A DNA stretch of 64,000 bases, taken from contig NC_082703.1 of assembly GCF_949987515.2 (NCBI RefSeq), positions 14,966,680 to 15,030,679 of the forward strand, read 5' to 3'. Under the pieces are notes generated by a model. The model was not told the DNA's origin and made no database searches. It was given only the letters and a program-made list of their open reading frames with translations. The position numbers and the translations under genes are program-made. Positions 9,704 to 20,825 of this stretch are shown one piece after another. Every line of letters starts with the position of its first letter. Within the stretch, counting starts at the first letter, position 1. The stretch comes from Delphinus delphis (taxonomy: Eukaryota > Chordata > Mammalia > Artiodactyla > Delphinidae).

Positions 9704-12301
9704 TTTGGACTTTTCTGTAAATATTTTCCACCATAGGTAGCAACAGGAAAAAAAAAAAGGAAGTTAGAAACCAAAGATATTGGTATTCTTTTTAATTACT
9801 GGGGAAGAAAAAAACCTAACTGGAATGTGGGCTTAAAGGAGTAATTGACCATTCATCGTCCTCGAGATGCCTAAACAGGTAGGTGCTGTGGATCTGAAAG
9901 GAGCAGGGAACTGTAACACAAAGTGAGCCCTGGCACATTTTCCTTTTCTACATGTCAGTCCTGGGCAGGCTGCCCCTTCCCCCTCTTCCTTTGCAATCAG
10001 ACATTGCTGGCTAAGAGCTTGTGTCCTGGAATAAAAGGAGAAATCACTTAATTTTTATGACCACATTACAAAATGTTTATACAATTTCACAAGACAGTTG
10101 AATGCTCTGTAGTTTAGCCTCATGTAATGTCTCTCTTCCAAAGAATCACATCTAAGTGAAGCTCTATCCAAAGCCGGTGCTGACAAAGGAGCACTTCAAA
10201 TGGTGCTAGTTTTTACAGATCTGGAATATTTCATCAATCAGCAGGGATGCCCAAGGGTTGATTTATACTTAGAACAGGTATACCTTTCATCAAGGTCAAA
10301 AGTAACTGGTTTAGTGGTTGTTTAGTTTATAAACATGTTTGTGATTATGAGTACATCAACAAAATAAAAACATCCCACAAAAATGAAAGCAATATAGGAA
10401 GCATAGTATAGACACTTGATCCTAGAAAGTAACTGCGTGATAACTGAGATCCCATTCTCCCCCGTGGCAAAAAATGCTTGCGAAACATCGTGCCGTCAAC
10501 ACCACCCCATTACTGTCTGCTTTCCCCAGCCCACTCCTTTCAGGATCCTCCTCCAAACATTGTTCAATTCTGTGACTTGCTATTAAGGCTGACAAAAAGT
10601 TGGTTTGGGTTTTAAATGATCAAATTGGCACTAAGTCAAATGATTTCTATTCTAAACATCAACAAAATGCTGCTTTATTATCTTAAACCTCTTCCTGATC
10701 TCTCCATTTGGAATATTTGGCTTCTTGGTGACTTCTGCTCTCTATGAAATGGGTTAAAAACTTGTTCTATCAATTCTTCACTTTGAGAACTCAGGCTCCT
10801 GTTGGGGTAACTCTAAACCTTTGTATTGAGTGCCCAACTTCATCCAATGATCTATTTTCTGTACTTAACAAACAAACATATTTGGTAACATGTTTTAAAA
10901 TTAAAATATGAAAACAATGTCATATTTTCCATTTTTAAGGATTACAATGCAGTGAAATCGCCAAACCACAAAACTGATATCATCCCAATTACTTAAAATG
11001 CAAAATCTAGTACTAGGAAAGAATAACACATCTTTGAATATTTATTAATCTATGCACTCAACAGGGAAACAGTTAATAAAGGGACTGGAGATGGTAAAGT
11101 GATTCCAAAGTGAAGCAGTTCAGTGCATTTGGGTAACAAAGAGAACAGTTCCCTCTGTAATGAGGCCTTTTTTCTCTTTCCTATGAGCCACTGTCTTTTC
11201 TATAGGAAGTTACCATTATATGAGCCCTGACTCAGGAGCATAATTCATCCAGTTCTCAGGGTTTTCTGAAATTTCTATCTTTATTTAGGTAAGAAACAAA
11301 TATACTCTTTAAAGTGTCTGTTATTTGCAGGCTCTCCTGATAATGATTCACATCAAATCCACATGGCCCAGATGAAAGAGTGACCTATTTTTAAGTGTCT
11401 TTTGTAGGAATTCAGTTAAATGTACTACATTTTCTGGTAGGCCTACTTTTAATTCCCACAACTGTTTTCCTTACTATTTGGGTCAAAATTCAGTTAACGA
11501 ACAGTACTTTTCCATATATTCTCCACGCTGAGAACCTTGAGTACTGGAAAATGAAAGATTTATTGAAGTAGGCCTGAAAAATATTTCTATTCAAATGCCT
11601 TATTTCCATTAGGGTTTTGAACATGTATTTTTTTCAAGAACTATAGTAAATTTTCTTATTATGGGCAAAATTCAGAATAAAAATAAATAAAAATTGCTTT
11701 TATTATGCTTTAATTTGTTAATCAAGATATTTAAGATAATATCTACTGGCTCTTCTAGCTGGTACCTACTGCTATACAATACCCTTGATCATTTTGCCTT
11801 TGAAAAACAGCCATATGTCAGTTGCTAAATTAAACAAATACTATAGTCTTAGTTGTTATACTTAAATGTTTGGAAGCATTTTGCTCTACGTAGGCAAGGA
11901 CCGTAGTATTTTTATCTATTTTTACCCCCTGTAAAACTTTCGTACTCTGATGGGCACAAACTGTTACACTGAATTTAGATTATTACCTTGGATTTCATAT
12001 AGAGCTAACATTCTACCATATAATTAACCCCCAAAAGACTTAAATTGGGTATATAGAAAACTCAGAGCTAGTTCTGTAGCCTCAAGAAAATTAAACACTT
12101 TAGATCACAGTTTTTTTAGTTATAAAGTTTTAGCATATCTTTAAAGTTCCAAACATTAAATAATTCTTAATTTGTGCTGAAACGTCAGAGTTTCTCTTGA
12201 AAATGTCTGTCAGCAAGAAACTTAGCCAAACTGAAACCATATGAGTTCTAGGAAGTAATATTTCTTTACTGCATAGAGATGGTATCACCCATAGAGTTTA
12301 C
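9704..12301. other. Long repeat-poor interval of about 2.6 kb
   Basis: The longest stretch in the window with no transposon I recognise. It is AT-rich with many TAAT and ATTA words and no open frame above the reporting size. No RNA gene or splice-bounded exon is evident. Sparse repeats over 2.6 kb are what one would expect around conserved noncoding elements, but absence of recognised repeats is only weak evidence. Confidence 0.45.
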
Positions 12302-12762
12302 TGTGATGGTTTTTATATATGTTCACAAATCTTTGACTCTCCTTCCTTTAAAAGGTGGAGACTCATTCCTTTCTCTAATAAAGTATGGTGAAGTGTGACT
12401 TCTGACATGATGTTATACAAAGCATTGCAGCTTCCCCCTTGCGCTCTCTTTTGTGTGGCCTGCACTGGGATAAGCTAGTTGCCATATCATGAGGACACTT
12501 AAGTCCCCCTATGTGGTTCACGTGGCAAGGAACCAAAGTCTCCAGCCAACAGCCAAGTGAGTAAGCCATATTGGAAACAGATCCTCAGATCCTAGTCATG
12601 CCTTCAAAAATCTTGACAGCAACCTCAGGACAGATGCTAAAGCAGAACCATCCAACTAAGCTGCTCCTGAATTTGTGACCCACAGCAACTGTGTGGGATT
12701 ATTCATTGTTATTTTAAGTTGCTAAATTTTGGGGTAATTTGATACGCAGCAATAAATAACAA
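12302..12762 (+). mobile_element. MLT1-type solo LTR (ERVL-MaLR)
   Basis: Runs from TGTGATGG (12302) through CCTTTAAAAGGTGGAG, a GTGAAGTGTGACTTCTGAC block, GCCATATCATGAGGACACTTAAG, GAGTAAGCCATATTGGAAACAGATCC, to GCTAAATTTTGGGGTAATTTGATACGCAGCAATAAATAAC-type text at the end. These blocks in this order are the MLT1 LTR consensus. Only the LTR is present: no internal retroviral sequence and no genes. It is an ancient, inactive solo LTR. Confidence 0.85.
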
Positions 12763-13313
12763 AGCCATTTACCTATATATTTAAATAAGGAGTTTATGAA
12801 TATCTTTTGTACACATCTGCAAAACTATAACTAAACTAAAATTCACCTTATTTCCTTGAGATCTAGATTTTGTCATGCTCCTTTAAAAGACTGTTTCATG
12901 CTCAAAGACAGTAATTTACCCCTAATGTTCAAAATCACAAATTTCCCCTGCTACAATTAAATAGCATGTTCTTCGTGGCAGACCTGGTGGAAACAGGAAG
13001 AACAACTGGCCTCTATTCTTCATTATTTTTCTCTTTCATCATTCTTTGCAACTAAGTGTTCTGCTTGGGTTGATGGCCATCATTTATTAACTTATATTTA
13101 GTGAATTCCTCTGCACATTTTAAGCAAAAATAAGAACTATATACAGCATAATACAATAAAAACTTAGTTCTACCATTAAGGAACTTAGATTTTTCAATCT
13201 AAGAGTGATGTGAGTGTAAGAGTGATGTGAGCATACACAGGCATATGGTGTTCATACCATACTGACATATATACAGAGATAAGGTAACGCAGCAAAGTGA
13301 ATACCTTATTGTC

Positions 13314-13314
<1 letters not shown>
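12763..13314. other. No recognised feature
   Basis: AT-rich unique sequence. A short imperfect duplication, AAGAGTGATGTGAG at about 13200 and again at about 13219, is visible next to the (TA)n tract. Confidence 0.5.

Positions 13315-13365
<51 letters not shown>
13315..13365. repeat. (TA)n microsatellite, about 25 units
   Basis: Uninterrupted alternation of T and A from 13315 to 13365. Tracts like this are hypervariable, can extrude cruciforms and are often miscounted in assemblies. Confidence 0.97.
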
Positions 13366-13368
<3 letters not shown>

Positions 13369-15611
13369 TCTTAAGTAATCCTTACAGTAATCCTATGAGG
13401 CATCCAAAAAGCGTTTCACTCGTTGGTGGTATTATTTCTTTTGAAAATAGATTTTCTTCTGATCATTCTTCTGATTTTAAGTATATCTTAGAGACTTAAA
13501 AAATACGGAAATATACTCTAATGCAGTGTTAGTGTAAATCAACCCAGCAAGCTGGCTTCTGAATCATGTGAAATAGCTACTGTATCTCAATGCATCCCAT
13601 TCCGTGGCTTCATTAGAGCCTGTCAGCAGATGCCACTGAGCACAGTAGGGACAATCTGTTACTTGAAAACACTCCCTACAGAGTCTGACAAATCAGACTG
13701 AATTTTGAGTCTTACATCAGACAGAGATCTGGCCATGTTTGTTTACATTTTTTGTTGTTGCTGCTGTTCTCTCTCAAATGTGTTCATAAGGAAACTCTCT
13801 AAAATGCAACTGAAAGCAAACAGAAGATTTTTAGTAGCTCATATTATTCAGGAACATGTAGGAGACATGTCTCTAGGGAAATTCCTTAAAGGTGACTTTA
13901 AAATAAGTTCCAACTTGATCAATAGGATACAGCATCCTTCTTCGTTTTCTTTTCTGTGTTAATCTGAGTAAGCCTTAGCTTCCAAACCAAATTCAAACCA
14001 AGTACTTGTGAAAAATGGAAGATTGCTTTTATAGATTAGAATCTTATTGCACATCAAGCATTTGTAGAGACTTTACTAAACTAAAATATTTGGAATTTAA
14101 AGCAACCAAAATGCAATTATAATTGTGTTTTCCTTGATAAATATCAAAAGTGTTATGTTTGCGTGTAGCATGTTTGTATTTAAATATATACACATGTATG
14201 CATTTTAAGGCAATCATTAGAGTATCAGATAGTCTTTTGACGATACCTTGGTGATGCTATGTAATGATTATTTACCATAAGATAATCTAACTGATTGTTC
14301 GATTTGTTTAAACACTAAGTGCTAAAAGCAGTTCTGCTTTTCTTGAAATTACATGGGCATGTATATGACTACACAGGAAACAGACACAACTGGGAATGAG
14401 GATCATAACAGAGAATTTTTTTAAGAACCTTGTAACTGATGGCAATTATTTTACAAAACAATTGGAAAAAATAAACAAGAAAAGGGAAATCTCAGAAGTT
14501 GGTCAGTCTTTGCCTGTGTAGCTTGTTTAGAGCCCTGATAGCTTGGAAAGGAAGTAAAAGTGAGGCTAATGAGCTTCTGGTTTTTGGACCAGAGCCGGTC
14601 CCTTGAGGACACTGTTGGATTATTTCAAGTATGGTGAGTAAGGATAATATGATACATAGAAAAAAATTTTGTCTTGCTTCCAGTAGTCCTACTAAATTGT
14701 ACAATCCTTCAACAACACTTCTCAAACATTTAAACATATTCTGGAACAATAATTTTATACACACACAAAGAAAATCTCAAAAGGCCATAAATGTTGTCCT
14801 GCTACATGAAAGGCTGACAAGTGGGTGGTTTCTAAGGACCAATCATAAGGTAGAGACATAAATGAAGCAGGCTGAGTAAACAATTTTCAGTAAATAATTG
14901 GTCTTTCATGTGAAGACAAACAGCTGCTAGAACTTTCTGGAAAATTCTATAGAGATTTAAGAATTCATTGAAAAAGAACTTTGGCACTATAACAGATGTA
15001 AGTTAGGACTGAATGATCTCTGGGAAAAGACTGCCTTCTTGCATCACATTTTAAAACATCCGGTGGTTTATATTTATTCCAAATTAAACTAAGAAAATGG
15101 CTCTATCAACCACTCACTCAATATATACCAAAACTTAGTATTACAAGGCAATGAGGAGGATATTAAAAATTATGAAGTATAATTCCTAGTGTCAGGAAAC
15201 TTGAGATTTAAGAGAGAGAAAAAGACATCCACATGCCAATTTCACTAACAATGCAATAAACTAAGGTGATATTTGACAGTAAGAGGGGCTAGCTCTTTAT
15301 TTAAGGAAGCCTTGCACTCAGATTATTCTATGAGTATCAGCTGACCTCTACTTAGAGTTTGGAATGTGGTACAGTAGAACACCTAAAGGCTCACAAAAAA
15401 GTACACATAAGTGTATATATATCTTGTCACTCGAACTCAAAAGTCACCCACTGCTTTCCCCAGTCAACTTATTAAGTTGGACAAGCAACGCTGGGCCCCA
15501 ATCTCTTTCTTCCACAAAGCTCCCCAAAAAAGCCTGACTAATCGGTATGTCTAGGTAATAAAACAGGTAAAACTGGGACTTCCAGGCATTCCCATCTCAA
15601 ATTAACTGGAT
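13366..15611. other. Repeat-poor interval of about 2.2 kb
   Basis: No repeat I can name. Frames at 13705-13962 (plus), 14492-14764 (minus) and 14631-14861 (plus) are short, overlap on opposite strands and lack recognisable domains. The leucine- and cysteine-rich start of the first comes from a TTG/CTG-rich patch at 13750-13770. Confidence 0.45.
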
Positions 15612-15773
15612 CAGTGGTTCTCAAACTCAAGTGTACATCAGAATCACCTGCTGGGCCCTGCTCCCAGAGTTTTCTCATTCAGTCAGTAGGTCTAGGGTGG
15701 GGCTCAAAAATTTACATTTTCTTTAAGTGATGTCACTGCTGCTGTTCCAGCGACTGTACCTGGAGAACTGCTG
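15612..15773 (+). mobile_element. MER5A (non-autonomous hAT-Charlie DNA transposon)
   Basis: Starts at the terminal repeat CAGTGGTTCTCAAACTC, continues CATCAGAATCACCTGCTGGG and CAGTAGGTCTAGGGTGGGGC, and ends at a decayed copy of the inverted terminal repeat (GGAGAACTGCTG). About 160 bases, close to the usual 189. It never encoded a transposase. Confidence 0.9.
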
Positions 15774-15839
15774 AGCTAGGAGACCACAGTGGTTTGGTTC
15801 TAGTTCTGAAAACAGAATCTGTGGCTGGAGTCTGGTAAG

Positions 15840-16795
15840 TTGATGGAAAGGATGGCATGAGATGATGCTACAGAATTAGGTGACGACTAGGTTATACAGA
15901 CCTTGTAGCTTATGTTAAGCCCTGACAATCTCTCCGTGGGTTTTAAGTAGATGAGTGATGTGATCTGATGTGCAGTTTTCAAAGACTACACTGGCTGCTT
16001 TGAGGAGAACGTATTGGGAAGAAGAGGATCAGACCCATATACTGACAGGTAAGAGGTGACAGTTCAGGAAAGAGAAATGACTGCTGCTTAGGCTGCAGGG
16101 CTGGTGATGATGGTGGGAAAAAGTGGTCAGACATCACTTACATTTTGGAGGGAGAGTCAACAGCAGACACTTGGCAATGGGTTGACTGTGGGAGCATGGG
16201 AGAGGCAGATGCCAAAGAAGACGGTCAGCCTCCTGTCTTAGGGATCTAAGAAGGTGGAGTAGTGGAGGCAGAGCAAACTGCAGGGTGGGTGGGCTGGGTG
16301 GTAGCAGTAGCCAATTTCCATTTTGGACAAGCTCAATTAGACTGTTTTAAACCACTGGTTACAGGAGTGTGGAGATCAGAAGAGAGGTCTGGGCTGAAAT
16401 ATGAGTTTGGTGGGACCTGAAGCTGGGGAGATGAGGCTTTAGAGTATGGGGGTGCGATGTGGGAAGGGAGTAGGCCTGGACACTGTATTTAAGGGCCAAG
16501 TCAAGAAGGAGCCAGCATGGAGAACTGACTAGGACTGGAAGAGAAGAAAGTGAAAACCCAGAAGTGTATGATGGCGTGGAAGCTGAAAGAAGCAACGTTT
16601 TTGAAATGAGAGGGAGCAGTCTGGAGATGGGAGTGATGCTGAGGTCAAGGAAGAGAATGCAAATGTGATCACTTCATCCAGCAACAAGGAAGTAGGGGAA
16701 GGCTGGAAAAATCAGCAGAGGCGAAGTGGATACCTGGTGGGGAGGAGAAGCTGGACTGAGAGAGCTGAAGAGTGAGAGGGAAGGGAGGAATCAAA
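15840..16795 (-). mobile_element. L2 LINE, antisense, long internal fragment
   Basis: Recognisable blocks of antisense L2: ACCTTGTAGCTTATGTTAAG, GTTTTAAGTAGATGAGTGATG, CACTGGCTGCTTTGAGGAGAACG and TTTTGGAGGGAGAGTCAACAGC. L2 is an ancient CR1-clade LINE; no reading frame survives. The 3' end is missing on the left, so this is an internal piece. Confidence 0.7.
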
Positions 16796-16960
16796 GACGT
16801 TTATTCACTGAGTCATTGATTCAGCCATGGATTCATCCAATTCAGTTTTAAACAAATATTACGTGAGCTCAGACCTGGGGAAAAGAGGAAGAATTGGGTT
16901 CCTGCCTTGGAGTGGCTCATTACAATCTACAAGTGGAGACAAAACAGCAAACACCTCTCC
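16796..16960 (-). mobile_element. L2 LINE 3' end, antisense
   Basis: Starts TTTATTCACTGAGTCATTGATTC, the antisense of the TGAATGA-rich L2 terminus, then AAACAAATATTACGTGAGC and CTTGGAGTGGCTCATTACAATCTAC. It is a separate 3' end, so it is either a second L2 insertion or a rearranged part of the neighbouring copy. Confidence 0.6.
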
Positions 16961-17359
16961 TTTCCCCCTCTCCCCAGACTTTCCTCAAAGAGTATTACTT
17001 TCTGGAGTCATGACTATCTGCTGATCTCACAGAGCTTCCCAATGTTTTCATGTTGTGTCCTAAACAAACACACCCCTATCCTTGGCTCAAGCCTGTGGGA
17101 TAAGCAGAATCCTTGTCATCCCAGACTGGTTCAGTCTGCTGTCACCTCAACCCAGGTATGGTCTGTTCTATTCACATCTAGGCTCCAGCCATCAACACTA
17201 TGGTTCAAGAGCCCTAGTGGAAAGAAAACTTTTCCAGAAATAAAGAATTTTCTACTGAATTTTGGGGTGGCCTGGCTTTTGGGTATTTTCTTGACCTCTC
17301 CTCTGTTCTATGAGTAGGAAATGTTATCACTACTAACGTAGTATTTATCTGATATATAT
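16961..17359. other. Unassigned sequence with a 136-residue open frame
   Basis: A plus-strand frame runs 16907-17317, starting inside the L2 tail. It has no signal peptide, transmembrane pattern or domain I can name, and no sign of splicing. I regard it as a chance open frame; a processed pseudogene is not excluded. Confidence 0.4.
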
Positions 17360-17515
17360 TATTATTTAAAAATCTTTTTACATATTCCTATTATATATTT
17401 ATTATTTCTCCATGGAAACTCTAAGATCCTCAAGGACAGGCGCTATGGATACATTTTCTTTCTTTTTGCCCTGCAGTGTAGTGTCTTGCACACAGTAGGT
17501 AATGCTTATTGATTG
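17360..17515 (+). mobile_element. L2 LINE 3' end
   Basis: CTAAGATCCTCAAGGACAGGCGC, GTGTCTTGCACACAGTAGGTAATGC and TTATTGATTG follow the L2 3' untranslated consensus in the sense orientation. Confidence 0.75.
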
Positions 17516-18930
17516 ATACACACACAGGTATGTGAAATCCACATTCCATGTTCAGGCTTTGTTTGTAGTAGAAGAGAAAGCATTGCTTTCTTATCCAATG
17601 TTTAAAATCAACACTGATTTTTGCCTTTGGTTGGTGGACTCATCTGAAACTAAAAAAACCCAGCAAAAATCTGGCTGAGGTGAAGCATTAGCAGACTGTG
17701 GGCACACAGTCTATTTTTAGAAAACTGATTATAGATATTTAACTCAATACTTGTGAACTTTTGACTGAACACAAATGTCTACCTCACTAAAGTAGGGGTG
17801 GGGTCTGCGCCTCTTTCTCTGTGCCACAGTTTTTGAGTAGGATGTTGAATATTCTGTGAGCTCTGAGAAAATGTTAGTTATAGTTAATAGTTTTGAGGCC
17901 AACACATTCAAACCAGTAACTAGTTACCTTTCTCCAAGTCTTCTTGGCCAACAGGGACCTTCCTATTGTGTGGCTGTGATACTTCTCATCACATTCCCAG
18001 GCCCCCATGTCCCAGGTGTGTGACAACACTCAAGGAGAGGTTATGAGGTGACCATCTAGTCAGGGGCTACGATCACATACATCTGTCTTTCCTCAATACT
18101 CACCTTTTAAATTTTACTTTTGTTTGCTTGTTTAACTTTTCTCCAGACTCTCTGTGCAACAACCGGCTAAAAACAGCTATTCCAAAATACTTTCCTCACA
18201 GCAGGGTGTCCTGAGCCTATGAACAGGTCAGCCTTACAGGTGGGGTTTCCTCTCTCTGAAAAATGCTTGCACACTTGAAATTAGGTTGAAAATAACATAA
18301 AGAATAGATACGAAAAGGAAAAAAGACAAAGCAAAGAATATGCCCCCCAAAGCTTAAAATAAAGACCATCTAGTTTGAAGAATTCTGAGGATAAGGTATT
18401 GTTTTGTTAAAATAGCTATTGTCGTGGAGGGTTAAGAAAGAGAAAGAAATCAACATGCCTGGTTTTGTCATTTAGCTGTATTCACTCTAAAATGTCTTCA
18501 AACGTAAAATGTCTATGTTCTAATTTAGAAATGATGCAGATAGAAACATCAAAAAAGAAATAAATCCCCAAACCAAAAAAAAAACCAAAACCAAAAAACC
18601 CAAAATGCTAAAACTCAGGATATTCCACTTTTTCTTGAAAAATACAATCTATTTTTTTTGAAATTTCTAAGATTTTAGAAGCATAAATATTTTTACATAC
18701 CAAAAAGAGTAAAATATTGATATTGGCATCAAGTCAGGCCTTGCTCCTTGTTTTAAGTGGCTTTAATATTATCCTTTCCTTGACTTATTGCTTTTTGCTA
18801 GTCTATTCCTTGACATAACGCATTGAGAATGTGACCACCGGACAATGTGTGTAACTACTGAAGATGAAGACTCAAACCATGTTAGGTTGAGTTCAGCTTC
18901 CATAAAATACAACAGAATTTTTTTAAACTT
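17516..18930. other. No recognised feature
   Basis: About 1.4 kb of AT-rich sequence. It includes an A-rich patch at about 18570-18605 (AAAACCAAAACC) that could be a decayed retroposon tail, but I see no body for it. Confidence 0.45.
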
Positions 18931-18940
18931 AAGAATTAGC

Positions 18941-19291
18941 GGACTTTCCTGGTGGTGCAGTGGTTAAGAATCTGCCTGCCAATGAAGGGGACACGGGTTC
19001 AAGCCCTGGTTTGGGAAGATTCCACATGCCCCGGAGCAACTAAGCCCGTGTGCCACAACTACTGAGCCTGCGTTCTAGAGCCTGCACGCCAAAACTACTG
19101 AGCCCATGTACCACAACTACTGAAGCCCGCAAGCCTAGAGCCCATGCTCCACAACAAGAGAAGCCACCACAATGAGAAGCCCACTCATCACAACAAAGAG
19201 TAGCCCCCACTCGCCGCAACTAGAGAAAGCCCGCATGCAGCAACGAAGACCCAACACAGCCAATAAATAAATTAATTAATTTAAAAAAAAA
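18941..19291 (+). mobile_element. CHR-type SINE, long subfamily
   Basis: Starts GGACTTTCCTGGTGGTGCAG, with a B-box-like GGTTCAAGCCC, and carries the tandem ACAACTACTGAGCC/CACAACTACTGAAGCC modules typical of the long cetacean form, ending GAAGACCCAACACAGCC followed by AATAAATAAATTAATTAAT and an A tail. The flanks AAGAATTAGC (18931-18940) and AAGGATTAGC (19292-19301) are a target duplication with one mismatch. Several substitutions make it older than the short-form copies. Confidence 0.95.
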
Positions 19292-19301
19292 AAGGATTAG
19301 C

Positions 19302-20209
19302 TTCAGCATTTTTAATGACCTTTCAGTTGCACATAATAAAATCTTGATTGGCCAGACTATTTTGGAAATGGAACATAAATTGCATTTTTTCCTTAATGTA
19401 GCTTTAAATTTAAAAAAGGAAAAGTTTATTTCAACCATTGTTGAAAATCACTGGAAAGTGGATCAGGATATTTTCTTGCCCTAGCAAATAAAGCATAATG
19501 AACACAATGCAATCTTTCTTTGAAGACTTTCGTTCTTGCAGTGTGTTCAGCTCCTTATCATCTGAGCTGCACACCCCACCCTCTATTTTCAGGAAGTAGC
19601 TGTGAGGGTCAGAGAATGAGCAGAGTACACACAGCATACCCTGGAAGCTGTTGTAATAGTAAATATACACTGTAGGTGATCTTCTTGGGTTTGCCTTTTG
19701 TCTGAGAGGTAAATTATAGGTAACTTGATTAACCCAGGTTAACTGACACTTTCGAGAATTAAGATAGTTTATGTACAACAATATATTTAAATGTGATGTT
19801 TTCTGAATTATACTGAGTCTCTACTAAAATGGATGCATAAGGGTGATTCTGTGATTCTGGAATCTCCTGTCCAGAAGTTAACAACAATGGGATCTCTATC
19901 CTCCCTGAAGACAGAGAAATGGATTAAATCACCTCTTTGGAATTTCTACAGCACTGTGGGTCTAGAATTACTTAAGTAAAATTTAAGTAAAAGTTATTTA
20001 AGTAAAATAACTAATTAAATTTATTTTTTTAAAAGATGATAGTATTTTCATATAGGACTTATTACTTCTTCATATATAATTTAAAAAAATTTTTGTTGTC
20101 TTTATTATTATTAAAATGCATGAAAAATTCTTGCAAAATATCTTTTCCCTACCAATATTATATGAGTTTTTCTTTGAGATGCAGAATAAGAATTTTGTGA
20201 CTCAAACTG
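19302..20209. other. No recognised feature
   Basis: A 116-residue minus-strand frame (19431-19781) is open but unrecognisable. The 19980-20060 part is AT-rich with repeated TTAAGTAAAA words. Confidence 0.45.
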
Positions 20210-20224
20210 CTCAAAGGGAGAATT

Positions 20225-20540
20225 TATTTATTTTTTCCCATTTATTTAATTTTTTCTAATTTAATTTTTACATTATAGTTGACTTATAATGTTGTGTTTG
20301 TTTCAGGTGTACAGCAAAATGATTCAGATATATATATATCCATTCTTTTTCAGATTCTTTTCCTATATAGGTTATTATAGAATATTGAGTAGAGTTCCCT
20401 GTGCTATACAATAGGTCCTTGTTGATTATCTGTTTTATATATTTTATTATCTATTTTATAAATAAATATATATATATATATATATAGTAGTGTGTATATG
20501 TTAATCCCAAGCTCCTAATTTATCCTTCCCCCCACCTTTA
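20225..20540 (-). mobile_element. 5'-truncated L1 (cetartiodactyl type), antisense
   Basis: The plus strand reads as antisense L1 3' untranslated region: TACATTATAGTTGACTTATAATG, GTTTCAGGTGTACAGCAAAATG, TTCCCTGTGCTATACAATAGG and CCCAAGCTCCTAATTTATCC. Flanks CTCAAAGGGAGAATT (20210-20224) and CTCAAAGGAAGAATT (20541-20555) are a 15-base target duplication with one mismatch. A (TA)n run at about 20467-20487 lies inside. Confidence 0.92.
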
Positions 20541-20825
20541 CTCAAAGGAAGAATTAAAGCTGCGGTGGGAAATGGCTCTCCAATTTCTTACAAGATTGTC
20601 CTTCATTTCTTCCCATTTAAAATAGGACTTTATTTAGAATATATAAAACAAAAAGCACAGCAACCCAAACTCAATGCGAGTTCCTAACAGGTTCAGAATG
20701 CCTCCTTCTCCTTCATTACCTAACATCCACTTGTCAGATATCTACAAACACGGTCACTTTCTTAGGCTCTACATCAGCGTAGGAAACTCACTATAAGATG
20801 TTAGCAAGCCCAGAGTTAGTCAGAC

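Noticed and set aside
16907..17317. 136-residue plus-strand frame
   Set aside because: Starts inside an L2 tail and lacks any recognisable motif; probably chance.
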